The translations under genes were made by a program, and so were the position numbers. The notes beneath the pieces were generated by a model. That model worked only from the letters and a program-made list of their open reading frames with translations, was not told where the DNA came from and ran no database searches. A stretch of 16,672 nt of DNA from an uncultured Prevotella sp. (lineage in GTDB: Bacteria > Bacteroidota > Bacteroidia > Bacteroidales > Bacteroidaceae), in the NCBI GenBank assembly GCA_900772835.1, contig CAAGSA010000057.1, positions 1 through 16,672 on the forward strand, written 5' to 3'. Of this stretch, positions 1-7,326 are shown piece after piece. The stretch's first letter is position 1. Every line of letters starts with the position of its first letter.

Positions 1-3
1 AAC

Positions 4-975
4 ATGAAGAAAATCTTTACTCTTGTATCAGTTGCGCTCTGCGCAATGAGTTTAAACGCACAGGAAGTGTGGAAGGCTGCAGACTATAATCTGGAGAACG
101 TAGTACAGGGCGAAGCCACATCAAACATCTACGGTGGAGGCACTGCCGATGCCCCAGACACAAGCAAGCCGACAACACTCAAGACTTTCATTATAACAGC
201 TGAGACCGAAAGCATGACCATGACAGCCGTTTCTACACCAAACGGCGTGAAAGAAGGCGACAAAGAACCCGTAGCATGGGAGCTTAAAGGCAAAGTGGAC
301 GGCAACGATGCACTTATTGTTGACGGATGCAACCCAAAGTTTGCACAGTATCTGATGGGACAGGGAAACCCTGAGATAAGCCACTGGGAGTTTGACGAGG
401 AAACAGATAACGGTACGGCACACCGCGTGTACGGTACATACTGGGAACCGGGCATGGATATGCCGCAGAAGGGTCTCTACTACAGATTCTCTCCAAAGAA
501 ATCAGGAACTCTCAAGGTTGCCATCTACGGCAACAAGAACCAAAACCCTACATACATTGTTGATGCCGACACGAAACAGCCACTCGCTCCTTCAACAATC
601 GACGTTTCCATCTTCTACCAGAACACTGGCTTTGCCTTTAAGGGTAGCGTTGACACAGGCGACGCTGAATATCTGAACACAGGCAAGATGGCCGACGACT
701 ACGTTCTGCAGCACACCAACGGCATCACACAGAACCGCCCGGTTCTCGGATACGTTTCATTCCCTGTAGAGGCTGGCAAGTCTTACCACATGTTCAACAC
801 AAAGAGCCAGATTGGTATCTACGGTTTCGAGTTTACAGCCGGAGCAACAGGTATCAGCGACATCACTGCCAACAAGGCTAATGCCAATGCTCCTATCTAC
901 AACCTTGCAGGTCAGCGCGTAAACAACAATGCTAAGGGCATCCTTATCCAGAACGGAAAGAAGTTTGTTAAATAA
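4..975 (+). CDS. Secreted protein of unknown function with Prevotella-type C-terminal tail
   Basis: This 323-residue protein starts with a classic signal peptide (residues 1-19, cut near SLNA/QEV), which supports the ATG at position 4; only three bases precede it, so its promoter is outside the window. The mature part looks like all-beta, secreted, carbohydrate-binding-type sequence: a block near residues 155-185 (GLYYRFSPKKSGTLKVAIYG) and another near 245-280 (GYVSFPVEAGKSYHMF, then IGIYGFEF) resemble beta-sandwich modules that accompany pectin-degrading enzymes in Bacteroidota, but I cannot name a family. The last 40 residues contain APIYNLAGQRV and KGILIQNGKKF, a tail common on Prevotella secreted proteins that resembles the end of a type IX secretion sorting domain. 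A terminator follows directly, so it is the end of its transcript. Its neighbour is a pectate lyase, so a role in pectin binding is a guess from context. The gene is certain, the function is not. Confidence 0.85.
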   Translation: MKKIFTLVSVALCAMSLNAQEVWKAADYNLENVVQGEATSNIYGGGTADAPDTSKPTTLKTFIITAETESMTMTAVSTPNGVKEGDKEPVAWELKGKVDGNDALIVDGCNPKFAQYLMGQGNPEISHWEFDEETDNGTAHRVYGTYWEPGMDMPQKGLYYRFSPKKSGTLKVAIYGNKNQNPTYIVDADTKQPLAPSTIDVSIFYQNTGFAFKGSVDTGDAEYLNTGKMADDYVLQHTNGITQNRPVLGYVSFPVEAGKSYHMFNTKSQIGIYGFEFTAGATGISDITANKANANAPIYNLAGQRVNNNAKGILIQNGKKFVK

Positions 976-995
976 TTCAGCAATAACAATAATCT

Positions 996-1034
996 AATCC
1001 CTCTCATACCTAAACACTATGAGGGGGATTTTCA
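996..1034 (+). terminator. Intrinsic terminator after the first secreted-protein gene
   Basis: A 13-bp stem (996-1008 pairing with 1018-1030, including one G-U pair) encloses a 9-nt loop and runs into a short T stretch. It lies 20 bases after the stop codon and separates this transcript from the pectate lyase gene. Confidence 0.8.
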
Positions 1035-1114
1035 TGTATAGGCAAATGGTTACAAATCATTGTTGCCAACGTCATAAAAAAAGGTAAAAGGAGAATAAAA
1101 CAAACATAACAATT

Positions 1115-2863
1115 ATGATCAGCAAAAAACTATTGTTGACTGCGCTGACCATCACGGTCGGCTCAGAGGCGGTACACGCACAGTACCCCGTAATTACACA
1201 AGAGGCAAAAGCGAAAATCGACTCATTGACAGCTGTTTGGACAGCCCATTCTGATTCTGCATGGGCTGTTGCATGGCCTATCGTCAAGGCTGAAGCTATG
1301 AAAGGACGCCATTATGTGCCTTGGGCTTCACGTCCATACGACCTTCGTCAAGCCAAGATTCCAGCATTTCCAGGAGCCGAGGGTGGCGGTATGTACACAT
1401 TCGGAGGCCGTGGCGGAAAGGTTCTCACAGTAACCAACCTCAATGATGACGGTCCAGGCTCATTCCGTTGGGCTTGTGAACAAGGTGGTGCACGTATCGT
1501 TGTCTTCAATGTATCAGGAAACATCGTGCTCAAGACTCCTATCATCGTACGTGCCCCTTATATTACCATAGCCGGACAGACTGCTCCGGGCGAAGGAGTG
1601 CAGATTTCCGGAGAGTCATTCCAGGTTGACACCCATGACGTAATCGTCAGACACATGCGCTTCCGCCGCGGCAACACACACGTATGGTACCGTGAAGACT
1701 CTTTCGGAGGCAACCCTGTCGGTAACATCATGATTGACCATTGCTCTTGCGAGTGGGGACTGGACGAGAACATTTCGTTCTATCGCCATATGTTCGACCT
1801 GCACGACGGCAAGCCGAAACGCAAGGTGCCTACAGTGAACGTGACTATACAGAACACCATCTCGGCAAAGGCTCTCGACACATGGAACCACGCCTTCGGC
1901 TCAACCATCGGCGGCGAGAACTCTTCGTTCATGCGCAACCTGTGGGCCGACAACACAGGCCGCAACCCGTCAATCGGCTGGGGTGGCGTGTTCAACTTCG
2001 TGAACAACATCATCTACAACTGGGTTCACCGCACTGCCGACGGCGGAGAATACTCCACGATGAGCAACTTCATCAACAACTACTACAAGCCGGGACCTCT
2101 CACACCGAAGAACTCGCCCATCGGCTACCGCATCGTGAAGAGCGAGAGCCGCAGCAACAAGCTCTTCGACTATCCGCAGTACGGCCGCATCTATGCTGTG
2201 GGCAACATTGTGGAGGGCAACGAACGCGTGACGAAAAACAACTGGGACGGCGGCATACAGATTGCCGATAAGGACCTGCCGAACGGCATCCCCGACGACG
2301 TGAAGGCACTGATGCACTCTAACGAGCCGTTTGCCATGCCACACATGACCATCATACCGAGCGACCAGACCTTCGACAAGGTGCTGAGCAACGTGGGAGC
2401 CACAATGCCATGCCGCGACATCGTGGACCAGCGCATCGTGGAGGAAGTGCGCACCGGACAGGCATACTACGTGAAGAAACTGCCCAAGAAGAACCCCTAC
2501 GGCGACATGTGGGGTCTCTCCGACAAGTCGAAGAACGAGGAAGGCTTCTTCAAATACCGCCGTCTGGACAAGGATTCATACAAGCACGGCATCATCACCA
2601 GCATTGAGCAGATGGGCGGATTCCCGAAATACAAGAAGTATACAGCATGGAAGGATTCCGACGGCGACGGTATGCCAGACGAATGGGAGATTGCCAACGG
2701 ATTGAACCCCAATGACCCGAGCGACGCAAATCTCGACTGCAACGGCGACGGCTATACCAACATCGAGAAATACATCAACGGCATCGACACCAAGAAGAAG
2801 GTTGACTGGACAGACCTCCGCAACAACCACGACACTCTGGATGGCAAGACAAGCCTGATGTAA
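1115..2863 (+). CDS. Secreted polysaccharide lyase family 1 (pectate lyase)
   Basis: The 582-residue protein has a signal peptide ending around residue 23 (EAVHAQ/YP). A lyase domain follows, starting FPGAEGGGMYTFGGRGG (85-101) and VTNLNDDGPGSFRWA (106-120), the signature opening of Bacteroidota PL1 pectate lyases. Further beta-helix strands carry VIVRHMRFRRG (176-186) and IMIDHCSCEWGLDENISF (205-222), which hold the substrate and calcium-binding face. Family members cleave alpha-1,4-galacturonan by beta-elimination with Ca2+, producing 4,5-unsaturated products. Near the C-terminus are two calcium-loop-like motifs, DSDGDGMPDEWE (514-525) and DCNGDGYTNIE (541-551), of the type 3 thrombospondin or dockerin kind. 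No lipobox is present, so it is periplasmic or secreted. It is a single-gene unit between two terminators and faces the RG-II-type operon. The first third reads less GC-rich than the rest, which may only reflect the fold. Confidence 0.9.
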   Translation: MISKKLLLTALTITVGSEAVHAQYPVITQEAKAKIDSLTAVWTAHSDSAWAVAWPIVKAEAMKGRHYVPWASRPYDLRQAKIPAFPGAEGGGMYTFGGRGGKVLTVTNLNDDGPGSFRWACEQGGARIVVFNVSGNIVLKTPIIVRAPYITIAGQTAPGEGVQISGESFQVDTHDVIVRHMRFRRGNTHVWYREDSFGGNPVGNIMIDHCSCEWGLDENISFYRHMFDLHDGKPKRKVPTVNVTIQNTISAKALDTWNHAFGSTIGGENSSFMRNLWADNTGRNPSIGWGGVFNFVNNIIYNWVHRTADGGEYSTMSNFINNYYKPGPLTPKNSPIGYRIVKSESRSNKLFDYPQYGRIYAVGNIVEGNERVTKNNWDGGIQIADKDLPNGIPDDVKALMHSNEPFAMPHMTIIPSDQTFDKVLSNVGATMPCRDIVDQRIVEEVRTGQAYYVKKLPKKNPYGDMWGLSDKSKNEEGFFKYRRLDKDSYKHGIITSIEQMGGFPKYKKYTAWKDSDGDGMPDEWEIANGLNPNDPSDANLDCNGDGYTNIEKYINGIDTKKKVDWTDLRNNHDTLDGKTSLM

Positions 2864-2907
2864 CAAAGCACCAACAGCGCTATCTCAAACACATACAACA
2901 TATCATT

Positions 2908-2957
2908 ATCCGCAGACCTGACGGGGAGAATCCCCCGACAAGTCTGCGGATTTTTTT
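2908..2957 (+). terminator. Intrinsic terminator of the pectate lyase gene
   Basis: A perfect 10-bp outer stem (2908-2917 with 2942-2951) and a GC-rich inner helix (ACGGGGA facing TCCCCCG) are followed by a run of T residues up to 2957. This is a textbook rho-independent terminator 45 bases after the lyase stop codon. Confidence 0.92.
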
Positions 2958-3012
2958 AGCTCACTCCAAACATTCCCGAATCTGCTGCAAACCTATGGAG
3001 AAGCATATTTCC

Positions 3013-3038
3013 CCCAAACCGGCTATTAGGATTTGGGG
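3013..3038. repeat. Copy 1 of a degenerate 26-bp intergenic direct repeat
   Basis: It begins CCCAAACC and ends ATTTGGGG, and matches the copy at 3115-3140 at 20 of 26 positions by eye. The ends are roughly complementary, so each copy can form a weak hairpin. Confidence 0.5.
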
Positions 3039-3043
3039 AAAGC

Positions 3044-3079
3044 AAAAACGTTTATCAGTGGTGAATGGTGAACGTTTTT
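3044..3079. repeat. Perfect 9-bp inverted repeat (hairpin)
   Basis: AAAAACGTT at 3044-3052 is exactly complementary to AACGTTTTT at 3071-3079 with an 18-nt loop between them. The A/T flanks mean it could help stop transcription from either side, but no long T-run follows. Confidence 0.5.
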
Positions 3080-3114
3080 ATTGTATCACAATCTTCGTGT
3101 AATCTGTTATAAAT

Positions 3115-3140
3115 CCCAAACCAGTCATTAGAATTTGAGA
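3115..3140. repeat. Copy 2 of the degenerate 26-bp intergenic direct repeat
   Basis: It shares CCCAAACC, the central ATTAG and ATTTG with the copy at 3013-3038, in the same orientation and 102 bases further on. No protein is encoded across either copy. Confidence 0.5.
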
Positions 3141-3146
3141 TAACAT

Positions 3147-3195
3147 GAAAAGAGAGAAAGCGATGCAATCCTTATTGCTCACTTTCTCTCTTTTC
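3147..3195 (-). terminator. Terminator-like hairpin after the glycosidase operon
   Basis: A perfect 14-bp purine/pyrimidine stem (3147-3160 with 3182-3195) surrounds a second small stem, GCAAT with ATTGC (3165-3169 and 3174-3178). Read on the - strand it lies about 45 bases after the operon's last stop codon and ends in a CTTTTC tract. It is probably the operon terminator, although the U-tract is short and broken. Confidence 0.65.
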
Positions 3196-3240
3196 GTACG
3201 CTCGCCATAAGCGTTTTATAGCGGATGCAAGTCCCCCTTC

Positions 3241-6200
3241 TTATTCAATAGTCAGTTTGTCGAAGAGCATCTTGTCGATACCGTCGCCGGTGAGCTGCAC
3301 CTTGTAGCTGCCGGCATTGGTCTGCGTACCTGTGGTGATGCTCGTGTTGCGGCGCTTGGTCTTCTTCTCGGGAGTCTTCACAAAGGTGATGTCATCCTCC
3401 TTGTATACCACACCGTTGAGGTCGGTAATTCTTACGTGCAGCGTGCGCTCCTTCTCCGGATTGTAGTAGCGGAAGCGCAGGGCATACACCTTTGCCACGC
3501 CAACGTTATACTCGAACGTCATCACGCCCTTGTGCAGTATACCGTCAGCAGTGATGGCACTGCTGCTTTTCGGCGGCAGCAGACTGTCGGGAGTTGCCGT
3601 GTAGGTCTCCTTTTCGAAGTCTGCCCACATCGTCTTACTCTCTTTCGACGGTTTCACGAGGGCAGGCTTTGCATCCTGATTCCTGGTGGCAACGGCGATT
3701 GCCGAGATTATAGCCTGTCCGGCAGCAACCCTCGGAAAGTCTATCTTAATCTCTCTGCCCGTATTGCGTATGTTCAGCACACGCTTGTATGGTTTGCCGT
3801 AGCGTGCCTGTGCCCATAGGTCGAGGTTGCGGATATACGTGCTGTCGTTCACCGCCACATCAAAGAGGCGCAGTCCCTCATAGTCGGTGGCAACCGATGC
3901 TCCCCTGCCCCACCATGGCTCTATGAAGTAGAGTTCCACGCGATAGTCGCCCGGTTCTGCCGGAATGGAATACGACAGGAGGTGTCTGCCGAAGCGCGAT
4001 GTGCGGAAAAGCGGTGAGGCGAAAAGCAGCGGACTGTACGTCTGGCTTGCCTGATACGCACTCACTTCCTTTCTGAACTTGTCGCCCCACGATGTTGACC
4101 ATCCCGTGTTGTCCTGGTTCCAGAGGAGTCCGTAACTGTCAGTATAGTCATCACCGCCGCAGTTTATGCGTGCAATATAGTTGTAGCCGTTTTCGGGTTT
4201 AATTATTTCCTCGTCCCATGCGCTGTATGATGGCAGTGCAAGCGAATCCGAAACTGCCTCCTTATTATTATGGTAGCCCCGCGCCACGAGTGCATCGCCA
4301 TCGAGCTTCACGTTGCTGAAGCGGAAAAGCGTGGTATTGCTCTTGCTGTCGCGCTGCAGTGTTGCGCTCCATAAGCCACAGCTCAGAGTGACGCGGTCGC
4401 AGTTGCTGTATACACGCACACTGTCTGCCATGCTGCCCCCGGCAGTGTCGGCTTTCAGTGCCGGCACGATATACACGAGCGGATCCCTGTCGGCATCCAC
4501 ATAGTGCGACTTGTACATATAGAATGCGTCGCCCGGCTGTTCCCATGCCGATATTATGCCTTTATGATTGAAGGGCCCCACCTTGTCAATCCACCGCAAA
4601 GCCTCTTCCGGCTGGCGGCGTCCAGGGTTGTCGTGGCTCTGGAGAATCCACTGGAACTGTCCGCAAACACTATCGCGTGCCTGCTCCGCAAGCTGCACCT
4701 TACGTTCGAGAATGTCGCACTGCTTCTCCTCCGTGTAGCGTTCACCCGTATGGTTGCCCAGTGTGCGCCACGCCCCGTATTCGCCGTTCAGCAACTGGTC
4801 TCCGCGCGAGAGTTCCTTGGCATAATCTTCGAGCTTACCGCCATACGTGCCGCTCCAGTTCTGCACCACATTCCAGTCTGTGCCCTCGCCTCCATTGCAG
4901 GTGGTAATGAGGCGCTGCGTGCCGCATGTGGGGTCAAGACTGCGGATAATGTCGGAACACTCCTTGGCGAATTCAGCCGGTATGGTGCTCTCGTTCTGCA
5001 ATCCCCAGAGAATTATTGACGGCGAGTTGCGACGCTCCTTCACCCACTGTATGAGGTGGCGTTTGAAGCTCTCCTTGAACTGCGGAGTGTCGTACCATAT
5101 ATGTGCCGAGAACTGCGGCCACCACAGAATGCCGTTCTCGTCGATAATCTTCTTGTATAGCAGGTTATGCGGTTGATGTGCGTCGCGGAAGGCATTGAAA
5201 CCGGCGGTTATCACCTCTTTCATCCGAGCCTCAATCTGCTCGTTAGAGAAGGCGTGGCTCTGTCCGAAGAGATGCTCATACTCGCACACACCGTTGATGA
5301 ATTCCGGCTTTCCGTTGAGATAGAACCGCTTGTCGGCGTCTTTCCTTGTGAGCGGCCACGAAATGGTGCGGAACCCGAATGGCGTGAGCAAGTCGTCGGT
5401 AGCCTTGCCGTTGCGCTTTATCATGGAATTGAGATTGTACAGATACGGATTCTCCATCGACCACCGCTTGGCATTGTCTATCGCCTGCTGCTGTCTCACT
5501 GTTTTTGTCTCGCCAGGCTGCAGTGTCACTTCTTCGGTCAGACGAAGCACCTGCTTGCCGCTCTTCTCCGACAGTTTGCTGATGAGCTGGAAGGTGGCAG
5601 CCTCCGTGCCGTAGTTCTTCACCTCGGTATCCACGAACAGACTGTCGCACTGTTGATTCGACCAAACATGCACGCCGAATGGTTCGATACGCACCTTGTC
5701 GGTTATCTCCAGCACCACCGGACGGAATATACCGAAGGGCTGCGATCCCTCGCTGAAGCCCCACTCCGAACTGCATCCTCCGCACACCCATGGCATATCG
5801 GTTATGCCCTTAGGATGGCTGACACGCACCTCCAGACGGTTTTCCTTGCCGGGGAGCACGCTCGGTGTGACGTCTATTGTTTCCGTTGTCCTGCCTATGT
5901 CGTAGGTGCCGAGTTTTTTGCCGTTGAGGAGTATATCGCAATATGTGCCCACGCCCTCGAAGCGCAGAAAATACTGCTTGCTCTGAAGGTCGGGAGCCTG
6001 GAACGACTTTCTGAACACAGCCTTGCCGTGCAGGTTGCCGTGCTCCTTCTGCAATGCTCCGTAATAGTCGTCGAGGTTGAAGGGGATATCCTTCGTGAAG
6101 GTCTTGCCGTCGAAGGTTATCTGCCATTTGTCGTTGAGGTTCACTGTAGTACGCTTGCCCACAGGCTCGGGCTCGGGGAAGTTCACCTCGCTCTTGCCCA

Positions 6201-7317
6201 TCGGAAGGCTCGTTGCAACGGCGATGCCACGCTGTCCGCTGTTGTTCACGGCACAATAGAAATGGTATACCACGCCGCCGTGCTTCACCACATAGCTCTT
6301 GTGGGCAAACATCTCGTCGTACGGTTTCGAAGGGATGATGAGGTCGCTGCCCTGCCAGTCGTACCAGTGTATCATATCGCGGCTGACAGCAAATGTGTTG
6401 TAGGCGTTGTATTCGCGTGTGGGGTTAAACGCCGAGAAATAGAACATCACAAAGAGGTTGCCCATCTTCACTATCTGCGCGTCACCCGTGATGGTGCCAT
6501 CTGTGTCGTGTGCGAAGATAGGGTTGGCCTTGTAGCGGGTCCATTTCTTCATATCGTTCGAGAAAGCCACGCCTATGCGCTCCCCCTTGGGCAGTGTGGC
6601 GTTCTTGCCTCCGGCATTGTAATACATCATGAACTGATAGCCGAAGCGTTTCTTGTCCACGCGATATACAGTGCTCTTGTACTGCGTCATGCGCTCCCAC
6701 CATTGCGCCGCCTTCTCGTTGTAGGTGAGGATAGGCTTGTCGAGCACGGTCCACGGGTGAGCCTCCGCCACATTGCCATTGGTCGATGCCAAGCCGATGC
6801 TGAGCGGTGCGTTCACCGCCTCGTAGCCCGTGCCCTCGCCGCCAATATAGGTCATCCAGTAGCGGTCTTTGTATTTCTCTATTTCGTAGGATCCGCCCCA
6901 CGTGTAGTCGATAAGTGCAGGGAATCCTCCCCGCTGGTTTCTGTCCCATTCGCTGCCGGTGCCGTATTCGAGCACTCTGCCGAGGGTCTGCCAGTGGAGC
7001 AGGTCGTCACTTTGTGCGAGCCATGTCTCATAGCCCCTGCCGTCGGTTCCGTTCTTGCCGTTGTAGCACACGTAGGTCATCAGCCATTTACCGCCGCTGC
7101 GGAACACCGTCGGACAGTCTATCTTGTGATAGTTGTCCTTCGGCGCCACCACCATTCCGTATTTGAATGGTGTCTTCACGGCTTCATAAATCTTCTGCAT
7201 CTCCGCCTGGGTCACGACAGCCGGTTTTGCTGCCGCACGCCCCCTGCCCTTGCGTTGCGCCGTGGCAGTGAGGGCAATCAGGGAGAACAAGGATAATATC
7301 AAGTATATTCGTTTCAT
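3241..7317 (-). CDS. Bifunctional glycosidase: five-bladed propeller domain (GH137-like) plus GH2 domain with malectin-like module
   Basis: The 1358-residue protein begins with a signal peptide (MKRIYLILSLFSLIALTATA/Q) and has no lipobox, so it is probably periplasmic. Residues about 45-370 form a propeller glycosidase domain with blade motifs such as CPTVFRSGGKWLMTYV (68-83), GFPALIDY (131-138) and GDAQIV (278-283). Residues about 385-950 are a GH2 enzyme: jelly-roll (from 395), immunoglobulin-like domain (from 540) and TIM barrel. In the barrel, E776 in ILWGLQNES is the likely acid/base and E846 in LLNGEYGAW the likely nucleophile. A malectin-like module starts near 1045 (INCGGDDYTDSYG), followed by a C-terminal beta-rich region. 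As I recall, this propeller-plus-GH2 order is that of B. thetaiotaomicron BT_0996 (GH137 beta-L-arabinofuranosidase with GH2 beta-glucuronidase), an RG-II enzyme. Alternatives are a GH43-like or inactive propeller, or a GH2 galactosidase or galacturonidase. It is the last gene of the operon, 9 bases after the previous stop. Confidence 0.85.
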   Translation of the reverse strand: MKRIYLILSLFSLIALTATAQRKGRGRAAAKPAVVTQAEMQKIYEAVKTPFKYGMVVAPKDNYHKIDCPTVFRSGGKWLMTYVCYNGKNGTDGRGYETWLAQSDDLLHWQTLGRVLEYGTGSEWDRNQRGGFPALIDYTWGGSYEIEKYKDRYWMTYIGGEGTGYEAVNAPLSIGLASTNGNVAEAHPWTVLDKPILTYNEKAAQWWERMTQYKSTVYRVDKKRFGYQFMMYYNAGGKNATLPKGERIGVAFSNDMKKWTRYKANPIFAHDTDGTITGDAQIVKMGNLFVMFYFSAFNPTREYNAYNTFAVSRDMIHWYDWQGSDLIIPSKPYDEMFAHKSYVVKHGGVVYHFYCAVNNSGQRGIAVATSLPMGKSEVNFPEPEPVGKRTTVNLNDKWQITFDGKTFTKDIPFNLDDYYGALQKEHGNLHGKAVFRKSFQAPDLQSKQYFLRFEGVGTYCDILLNGKKLGTYDIGRTTETIDVTPSVLPGKENRLEVRVSHPKGITDMPWVCGGCSSEWGFSEGSQPFGIFRPVVLEITDKVRIEPFGVHVWSNQQCDSLFVDTEVKNYGTEAATFQLISKLSEKSGKQVLRLTEEVTLQPGETKTVRQQQAIDNAKRWSMENPYLYNLNSMIKRNGKATDDLLTPFGFRTISWPLTRKDADKRFYLNGKPEFINGVCEYEHLFGQSHAFSNEQIEARMKEVITAGFNAFRDAHQPHNLLYKKIIDENGILWWPQFSAHIWYDTPQFKESFKRHLIQWVKERRNSPSIILWGLQNESTIPAEFAKECSDIIRSLDPTCGTQRLITTCNGGEGTDWNVVQNWSGTYGGKLEDYAKELSRGDQLLNGEYGAWRTLGNHTGERYTEEKQCDILERKVQLAEQARDSVCGQFQWILQSHDNPGRRQPEEALRWIDKVGPFNHKGIISAWEQPGDAFYMYKSHYVDADRDPLVYIVPALKADTAGGSMADSVRVYSNCDRVTLSCGLWSATLQRDSKSNTTLFRFSNVKLDGDALVARGYHNNKEAVSDSLALPSYSAWDEEIIKPENGYNYIARINCGGDDYTDSYGLLWNQDNTGWSTSWGDKFRKEVSAYQASQTYSPLLFASPLFRTSRFGRHLLSYSIPAEPGDYRVELYFIEPWWGRGASVATDYEGLRLFDVAVNDSTYIRNLDLWAQARYGKPYKRVLNIRNTGREIKIDFPRVAAGQAIISAIAVATRNQDAKPALVKPSKESKTMWADFEKETYTATPDSLLPPKSSSAITADGILHKGVMTFEYNVGVAKVYALRFRYYNPEKERTLHVRITDLNGVVYKEDDITFVKTPEKKTKRRNTSITTGTQTNAGSYKVQLTGDGIDKMLFDKLTIE

Positions 7318-7326
7318 AATCTGTAT

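Larger units (their letters stand above)
2864..3240. other. Gene-free convergent intergenic region
   Basis: This 377-base stretch separates the + strand pectate lyase from the - strand operon. It holds the lyase terminator, a degenerate 26-bp direct repeat, a 9-bp inverted repeat and a terminator-like hairpin for the opposite strand. No reading frame here has coding character. Confidence 0.8.

Noticed and set aside
5167..7296. A 709-codon open frame on the + strand, opposite the propeller-GH2 gene
   Set aside because: It is a mirror of the biased codon use of the real gene: the translation has no domain, signal or motif, whereas the opposite strand encodes clear glycosidase domains. The same applies to 8293-9378, 10287-11300 and 11307-12152.
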